Assembly: GCA_964580655.1 (NCBI GenBank)
Contig: CAZOMR010000106.1
Coordinates: 1 to 10,916 of the forward strand
Direction of reading: 5' to 3'
DNA: 10,916 nt
DNA from: CAZOMR01 sp964580655
Lineage (GTDB): Bacteria > RBG-13-61-14 > CAZOMR01
In this document: positions 7,123-10,916 of the stretch, piece after piece
Layout of the letters: every line of letters starts with the position of its first letter
Numbering within the stretch: position 1 is the stretch's first letter
Made by a program: the position numbers and the translations under genes
Notes under the pieces: model-generated
Database searches by the model: none
Told to the model about the DNA's origin: nothing
The model's input: the letters and a program-made list of their open reading frames with translations, nothing else

Positions 7123-8726
7123 GTATCCTGTTTTCTCACAAAAAGCTCAAAGTCTTCCATCCGACGCTGGAATTTGTAATTATCCTTGAGCCACGAGAAG
7201 AATTCCACGAACCTCTGTGCCTGGGTATATGAATCCTCGGACTCAAGCACATTCCTGTCGCCCCTCACAAGCATGATCACGGAAGGCGGGTCCGCATTGA
7301 TCTCCTTGAGAAACTGCTCCCTCCATTTCTCCCGGTGGGTTTTTTCCCTGGAATTTCCAGGGGGAAAGGTCAAAGGATAATCAGAATGAAACCGGGTTGG
7401 CGAGAGCCGGGCTGAAAGGTAATATATTGCCGGCTCGTATCCGAACACAAGCACCTTGTCCCGTGGCCTGGTGTTCTGGCGCAAATCATGGGCCACGGTC
7501 CAGGTGGCAAGGAAATTCACATCCGAGAGACCATCCTTGGGCGCCTCCTGAAAGCGGGAGTAATACTGGCCCCGGTCTATCCTTCCGGTCAAGTAAGGCC
7601 AGGTCTGGTAGTGATGAAGGATCAAGAAGTAGAGGTGCAAAAACAGGATGGCCTGAAGGCTCACAAGCCCTGCTACGATCACCCTGGAAACAATAATCCT
7701 TGCACCGCTTCCCCCGGGGCTTAAAAGCAAGAGAATTCCCCTGGAAATCATCAGCCCGAGCGCAGGGATCAGCACCAGCCAGTGATACAGGAAAAACTTC
7801 ATTTGAACTGCTACCTGGAGAAAGCTGAAAATGAACCAGCCGAACAATATCCCTGTCCCCGGGTCGGCCCTTCTTGAAAGCCATCTCCATAGAGGGATCG
7901 CGGCAGGAATCAAAAGCCACCCGGAAACGGCCCAGAGCCCCCTGGCTCCGGTTTGCAGGATATCTAAGTATCCTGTTCCCTGCGGAGCACCGGCATGAAA
8001 GGAGTTGAACAACACCACGGCCTCGTAGAATTCCTTGATTGAACCTTTTGCCGCAAAATAAATCAGCCAGGGCCCGCATCCGCAGAGCAGACCCAGGAGA
8101 AAAAGGCAAGCGCCTCTTTTGCGCTTTTTTAAAGGACTCTGAGGATTGGACGCGGGCCACAGCAGGTATCCAAGGAGAAATATAGCATGCAGGCCGGCCG
8201 TGCTTTTCAGCATCATGGCCAAGGCCGCAAAGATTCCTGAAACAAAGACAGCCAATCCACCGTATTTTCCTGATGACAGGCCCACGAGTATCAATGACAG
8301 AACCAGGAGCGGAATTATAAATGTCTCTGCCTGTGCATTCCACCAGCAGGAATTGAACACGGCCATTAAAGGCAGGGCTGTAAAAAATGCCGCAAGAATA
8401 CCTGTCCTTGAATCAAAGAATATCCGGCCGCAAAAATACATCAGGATAACAGTCAGGGTTCGAGAAAAAATGTCAGCCAGGTTCGGGCCCCACATGGCTC
8501 CCTTTGAGACCCCCAATGAGACGGCATAGATTGCATAAAGCAACGGCCCTTTATGTCCAAACGCGTCCCGGTAAGGGACCAGCCCTTCTCTCCAGCACCA
8601 TGCAATGTAGGAGTAGATTCCCTGATCCCGAAGAAACGGCAGGGGCAAGATGGCGAGACCGAGCAAGAAAAAAATCAATACCAACCCCGAGAGCAATACC
8701 CAGGTCAATCTGCTATCTATTTTCAT
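7113..8726 (-). CDS. GT-C (GT39/PMT_2-like) integral membrane glycosyltransferase
   Basis: This 537-residue protein has about ten or more hydrophobic segments in its first 390 residues and a soluble C-terminal region. The first external loop carries LRDQGIYSYIAW (32-43), whose Asp34 occupies the catalytic acid position of GT-C enzymes, followed by GHKGPLLY (57-64), like the HKPPLLY motif of GT39/ArnT-type proteins. Such enzymes take a polyprenyl-phosphate sugar and transfer it to a lipid, glycan or protein on the outer face of the cytoplasmic membrane. The C-terminal part contains KVLVFGYEPAIYYLSARLSPTRF-like sequence, common in this group. I start at the ATG at 8726, preceded by a GAAGG site, not at an ATG 59 codons upstream (8903), because that extension is a basic, low-hydrophobicity shadow of the GT2 gene. 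It overlaps the preceding gene by 14 bp and the next by 10 bp. Confidence 0.88.
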   Translation of the reverse strand: MKIDSRLTWVLLSGLVLIFFLLGLAILPLPFLRDQGIYSYIAWCWREGLVPYRDAFGHKGPLLYAIYAVSLGVSKGAMWGPNLADIFSRTLTVILMYFCGRIFFDSRTGILAAFFTALPLMAVFNSCWWNAQAETFIIPLLVLSLILVGLSSGKYGGLAVFVSGIFAALAMMLKSTAGLHAIFLLGYLLWPASNPQSPLKKRKRGACLFLLGLLCGCGPWLIYFAAKGSIKEFYEAVVLFNSFHAGAPQGTGYLDILQTGARGLWAVSGWLLIPAAIPLWRWLSRRADPGTGILFGWFIFSFLQVAVQMKFFLYHWLVLIPALGLMISRGILLLLSPGGSGARIIVSRVIVAGLVSLQAILFLHLYFLILHHYQTWPYLTGRIDRGQYYSRFQEAPKDGLSDVNFLATWTVAHDLRQNTRPRDKVLVFGYEPAIYYLSARLSPTRFHSDYPLTFPPGNSREKTHREKWREQFLKEINADPPSVIMLVRGDRNVLESEDSYTQAQRFVEFFSWLKDNYKFQRRMEDFELFVRKQDTCE

Positions 8727-9717
8727 TGCGCCTTCTTTGAAACACCTCAAGCGCGGAAGGATACCCGCGGGAAAGCCAAGTGTCAATGTCCTTCGGCGAA
8801 ACACGGCGCAGGGGCTTTTGCTCAAAGCGCCAACGGAGGTCCGCGAACAAGCCCGCCCCAAATGCAAACCTTGCACGGAAAGCATCGAGTCCGGAGACCG
8901 CATACACCGCGGCGAGTGTTGTCAGGATGTCATAGAAAATCAAGTAAGGAAAATTCTTTACAAAGCTTAAAAGCGGCCAATTCCGGGCCACGGTGCGGAG
9001 AAGGTTCTTGTGAAGGAAATAGGTCTTGCAAAGACCGATTGCCTCTGCCGTGGCCGAATGCGCATGCCGGACCCTTGCTCGATTGGCAAGCAGGCAATTC
9101 CATCCGGACCACCTGGCTCGAAACGCGAGGTCCGCATCCTCGTAATATGCGAAGAATTCCGGCTCGAAGAATCCGATTTCTTCCAACATCCTTCGAGAAT
9201 ACAAAGCGGCCACAGCCGATGGACCAAACACATGCTCGAAGCGCGGAGATTCCGGATGCGCATTTACCGGGTCCCCGTGTCCGATCAGGTAGATCAAGCC
9301 ATTGCGACCCGCAAGCATTCCCAGCGAGTCAATTAAATCAGGGTTCCTGTCCTGGACCACCCGCGAGGCCACCATGCCCACCTTGTCCTCCGAGATGCCG
9401 GCTTCATACATCTCCTCAAGCCAGCCAGGCTCCGGCACCGCATCATTGTTGAGAACCGCTATCCATTCTCCTTTCGCCTGGTCATGCGCGCTGGCGCAAG
9501 CGCCTGCAAAACCATGGTTCGCATTCAGCAGTAAAAGGGTCATGCCTGGATATATTTGAGCGGCCCTCTGCGGCGAGCCGTCGGATGAGCCATTATCAAC
9601 AAGGATAACCTCGAAATCCTGGAGACTCTGTTGCTTCAGTCCGGCAAGGCATGAGAGTAGCATCTCTCCGCCATTCAAATTGGGAATGATCACCGAGACA
9701 GCTACCAAGTCGCGCAC
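8713..9717 (-). CDS. GT2-family glycosyltransferase, second of a pair
   Basis: The 334-residue protein is an inverting GT-A enzyme of the rhamnosyltransferase-like GT2 group. Visible motifs are VSVIIPNLNG (7-16), ILVDNGSSDGS (38-48) for nucleotide binding, AVLNNDAVPEPGWL (87-100) where NND (90-92) takes the DXD role, and EEIGFFEPEFFAYYEDADLAFRA-type sequence (179-201) containing the EDADL acceptor-side motif. The C-terminal third has a hydrophobic stretch (about 248-275) that could associate with membrane. The start codon is GTG at 9717, supported by a strong purine-rich GAGAGGGGG just upstream. It overlaps the first GT2 gene by 16 bp. The two enzymes are clearly paralogous and may add successive sugars to one glycan. 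Confidence 0.92.
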   Translation of the reverse strand: MRDLVAVSVIIPNLNGGEMLLSCLAGLKQQSLQDFEVILVDNGSSDGSPQRAAQIYPGMTLLLLNANHGFAGACASAHDQAKGEWIAVLNNDAVPEPGWLEEMYEAGISEDKVGMVASRVVQDRNPDLIDSLGMLAGRNGLIYLIGHGDPVNAHPESPRFEHVFGPSAVAALYSRRMLEEIGFFEPEFFAYYEDADLAFRARWSGWNCLLANRARVRHAHSATAEAIGLCKTYFLHKNLLRTVARNWPLLSFVKNFPYLIFYDILTTLAAVYAVSGLDAFRARFAFGAGLFADLRWRFEQKPLRRVSPKDIDTWLSRGYPSALEVFQRRRNENR

Positions 9718-10709
9718 GCCCCCTCTCTCATCCGTGTGGCCAGTTGTTGTGGCGTTATCCTCCGTCTCTTTTGCAATTCATGCCGCTCAGCCATTAACCC
9801 TGGAACAGCCCGAATCCCCTGCCATGTTCCGGAGAAGAATGCGGAACCCTGGCGGGACAGGAAGATATGATACGCCGCGCTCTTTGCCAGTCCGAGAATT
9901 ATCCGGGGACACCACCTCAGGAGCAGACTAGCAGGCAGGTCGCGCGCCAGTATAAGTATCTTGTTACGCGCGATCCATTGCACGCGCATCTCGCTGTCCT
10001 CTGGACGGCCCCCGGGCCGATCTCCGAGATCAGTGCCCTCCCCGTGATGATACACCACTGCCTCAGGCAGGAACATCCCGGTCTTGCCGAGAAGCCCGGC
10101 ACGCAAGCATAAATCCACATCCTCGAGATATGCGAAGAACGATTCATCGAAGAATCCTATCTCTTCAAAAAGCCTCTGCGGAAAAAAAGCCGCGCCTGCG
10201 CTTGTCGCAAGGATCGGCCTTCTCGTATTGCACTTCGCGGCCCGCTCACCGCTTGCACACGGATAGGGACGGCCATCGCGTGCATAACCGGCCCCGGCGC
10301 TGTCCACCCGATCCCTGTCCACACGCTGAAGGATCAGGCTGGCGAAGAAATCAGCTTCCGGATATTCAATCAGGGCCTTCGCACCAGAGAGTATCCAACG
10401 CGGGTCAGCCTCTGTATCATTGTTGAGTAGAGCCACTGCCTCCGCGCCTGCCTTTCGGATGCCAATGTTGACCGCGGCCGAAAAGCCGCGGTTCGCTGAA
10501 AGGCCGATCCATTCGGGCTTTAGCGGATGTCCTTCCACAATGCGCCTTGACTCATCGCTTGAGCCGTTATCCACCACGATAACCTTCCAGGCTGGAAAAA
10601 CCTGCCGGGCAAGTGAATCCAGGCACGGCCCCAGGAATGCCGCGCCGTTGAAGTTGGGAATGATCACGCTGATCCGCGGCCACTCATGTGATCTGGAAGA
10701 CTCCACCAT
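9702..10709 (-). CDS. GT2-family glycosyltransferase, first of a pair
   Basis: The 335-residue protein has the GT2 GT-A fold signature: ISVIIPNFNG (13-22), VIVVDNGSSDES (43-54), VALLNNDTEADPRW (92-105) with NND at 96-98, and GFFDESFFAYLEDVDLCLRA (185-204) with the EDVDL motif. A histidine pair at 221-222 follows, the usual metal-proximal histidine site. The C-terminus (about 245-335) contains a hydrophobic stretch and a basic tail. It is the promoter-proximal gene of the - strand unit: the ATG at 10709 has AAAGGGA just upstream and lies about 80 bases from the predicted transcription start. It is a paralogue of the next gene and likely acts on the same cytoplasmic glycan intermediate; donor sugar unknown. 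Confidence 0.92.
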   Translation of the reverse strand: MVESSRSHEWPRISVIIPNFNGAAFLGPCLDSLARQVFPAWKVIVVDNGSSDESRRIVEGHPLKPEWIGLSANRGFSAAVNIGIRKAGAEAVALLNNDTEADPRWILSGAKALIEYPEADFFASLILQRVDRDRVDSAGAGYARDGRPYPCASGERAAKCNTRRPILATSAGAAFFPQRLFEEIGFFDESFFAYLEDVDLCLRAGLLGKTGMFLPEAVVYHHGEGTDLGDRPGGRPEDSEMRVQWIARNKILILARDLPASLLLRWCPRIILGLAKSAAYHIFLSRQGSAFFSGTWQGIRAVPGLMAERHELQKRRRITPQQLATRMREGACATW

Positions 10710-10763
10710 CGTTCCCTTTAGAGCCCTTCCGTGTCCATCTGGTTCAATCGCCTGCCTGCTTTC

Positions 10764-10804
10764 CGCGTAAGTTACAAGGATTCATTCCACATGTATTTTA
10801 CGCG
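10764..10804. promoter_or_regulatory. Inverted repeat around the -10 box, possible operator
   Basis: CGCGTAA (10764-10770) and TTACGCG (10798-10804) are perfect 7-bp inverted arms, 27 bases apart. One arm overlaps the end of the -10 box and the spacer of the - strand promoter; the other falls near +20 of the transcript. Such placement fits a repressor binding two half-sites, but no regulator is encoded in the window. A transcript hairpin is excluded for the full pair because one arm lies upstream of the predicted start. Confidence 0.4.
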
Positions 10805-10823
10805 AAGCCATGGCCTAATTCAA
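10795..10823 (-). promoter_or_regulatory. Sigma70-like promoter of the long - strand gene cluster
   Basis: Read on the - strand, TTGAAT (10818-10823) is followed after exactly 17 bp by TAAAAT (10795-10800). These match 4/6 and 5/6 of the -35 and -10 consensus. Transcription would begin near 10788, giving a leader of roughly 80 bases before the first GT2 gene. It is the only good promoter I see for the nine downstream genes. Confidence 0.65.
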
Positions 10824-10864
10824 CGGGGCTTGATAATCGGAAAACGAAACACACCTCTTTCACC

Positions 10865-10886
10865 GGGTGTGCGACATAAATGGTGA
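10865..10886 (-). repeat. Right copy of the 22-bp inverted repeat flanking the window
   Basis: Read on the - strand this matches the repeat at 31-52 in 20 of 22 positions, including the TATGTCGCACACCC core. On its outer side there is a run of six A (- strand), as the left copy has a run of seven. Its inner edge overlaps a 6-bp stem, CACACC (10850-10855) pairing with GGTGTG (10866-10871) around a 10-base loop, which the left copy lacks. Confidence 0.75.
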
Positions 10887-10916
10887 CTTTTTTCATTCTC
10901 GGCCGTAGGGGCTCTG

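Noticed and set aside
7486..8343. A 285-codon - strand frame inside the GT-C gene
   Set aside because: It lies in another frame of a gene with clear membrane and GT-C motifs, and its composition (Arg, Gly, Ser, Cys-rich) is that of an out-of-frame reading.
8727..8903. An upstream start for the GT-C protein adding 59 residues
   Set aside because: The extension overlaps the GT2 gene, is not hydrophobic, and the ATG at 8726 opens directly into a membrane protein N-terminus with a GAAGG site.
8553..9452. A 299-codon open frame on the + strand, opposite the GT2 and GT-C genes
   Set aside because: It is antisense to genes with clear motifs, has no recognisable domain, and has a Pro/Arg/Ser-rich composition typical of a shadow frame.
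1..10916. CRISPR array, phage genes, toxin-antitoxin or defence genes
   Set aside because: No regularly spaced direct repeats and no proteins with such domains were found on either strand.

Overview
The window reads as a piece of chromosome from an uncultivated, probably Gram-negative bacterium. It has a bacterial-type enolase, tRNA genes with encoded CCA ends, recognisable Shine-Dalgarno sites and sigma70-like promoters, and several envelope or exported proteins. Phylum cannot be fixed from the sequence alone. Gene style and content would suit an environmental candidate phylum such as Omnitrophota or a deltaproteobacterial relative, but that is a guess.

Layout. At the left edge (31-52) and right edge (10865-10886) sit two copies of a 22-bp sequence in inverted orientation, 20/22 identical. 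Inside the left copy a sigma70-like promoter drives tRNA-Val(TAC) and tRNA-Asp(GTC) on the + strand. Everything else is on the - strand and looks like one long transcription unit starting at a good promoter near 10795-10823 and running leftward: two tandem GT2 glycosyltransferases, a GT-C (GT39-like) membrane glycosyltransferase, a GT4 glycosyltransferase, two tandem membrane-anchored SGNH/GDSL-type hydrolases, enolase (eno), methylthioribose-1-phosphate isomerase (mtnA) and an exported DUF3108-like protein. It ends in a 3' fragment of a GH99-like glycoside hydrolase gene that retains the NEWHEG catalytic motif.

Genes are packed tightly. There are three 4-bp ATGA stop/start overlaps (SGNH1/SGNH2, SGNH2/eno, mtnA/DUF3108), overlaps of 16, 14 and 10 bp among the glycosyltransferases, and gaps of only 16 bp (GT4/SGNH1) and 53 bp (eno/mtnA).

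How the parts may work together (inference). GT2, GT4 and GT-C enzymes build or decorate a surface glycan or glycolipid. The two SGNH proteins, anchored in the membrane with catalytic domains outside, could add or remove acyl groups on it, and the lost GH99-like enzyme would have acted on glycans. Enolase and MtnA are housekeeping metabolism enzymes whose start codons are coupled into the same message. I see no CRISPR, phage, toxin-antitoxin or recognised defence system, and no transposase gene. The most unusual points are the paired terminal inverted repeats, the GH99-like remnant abutting and overlapping the last intact gene, and the coupling of central metabolism genes to a glycan cluster.
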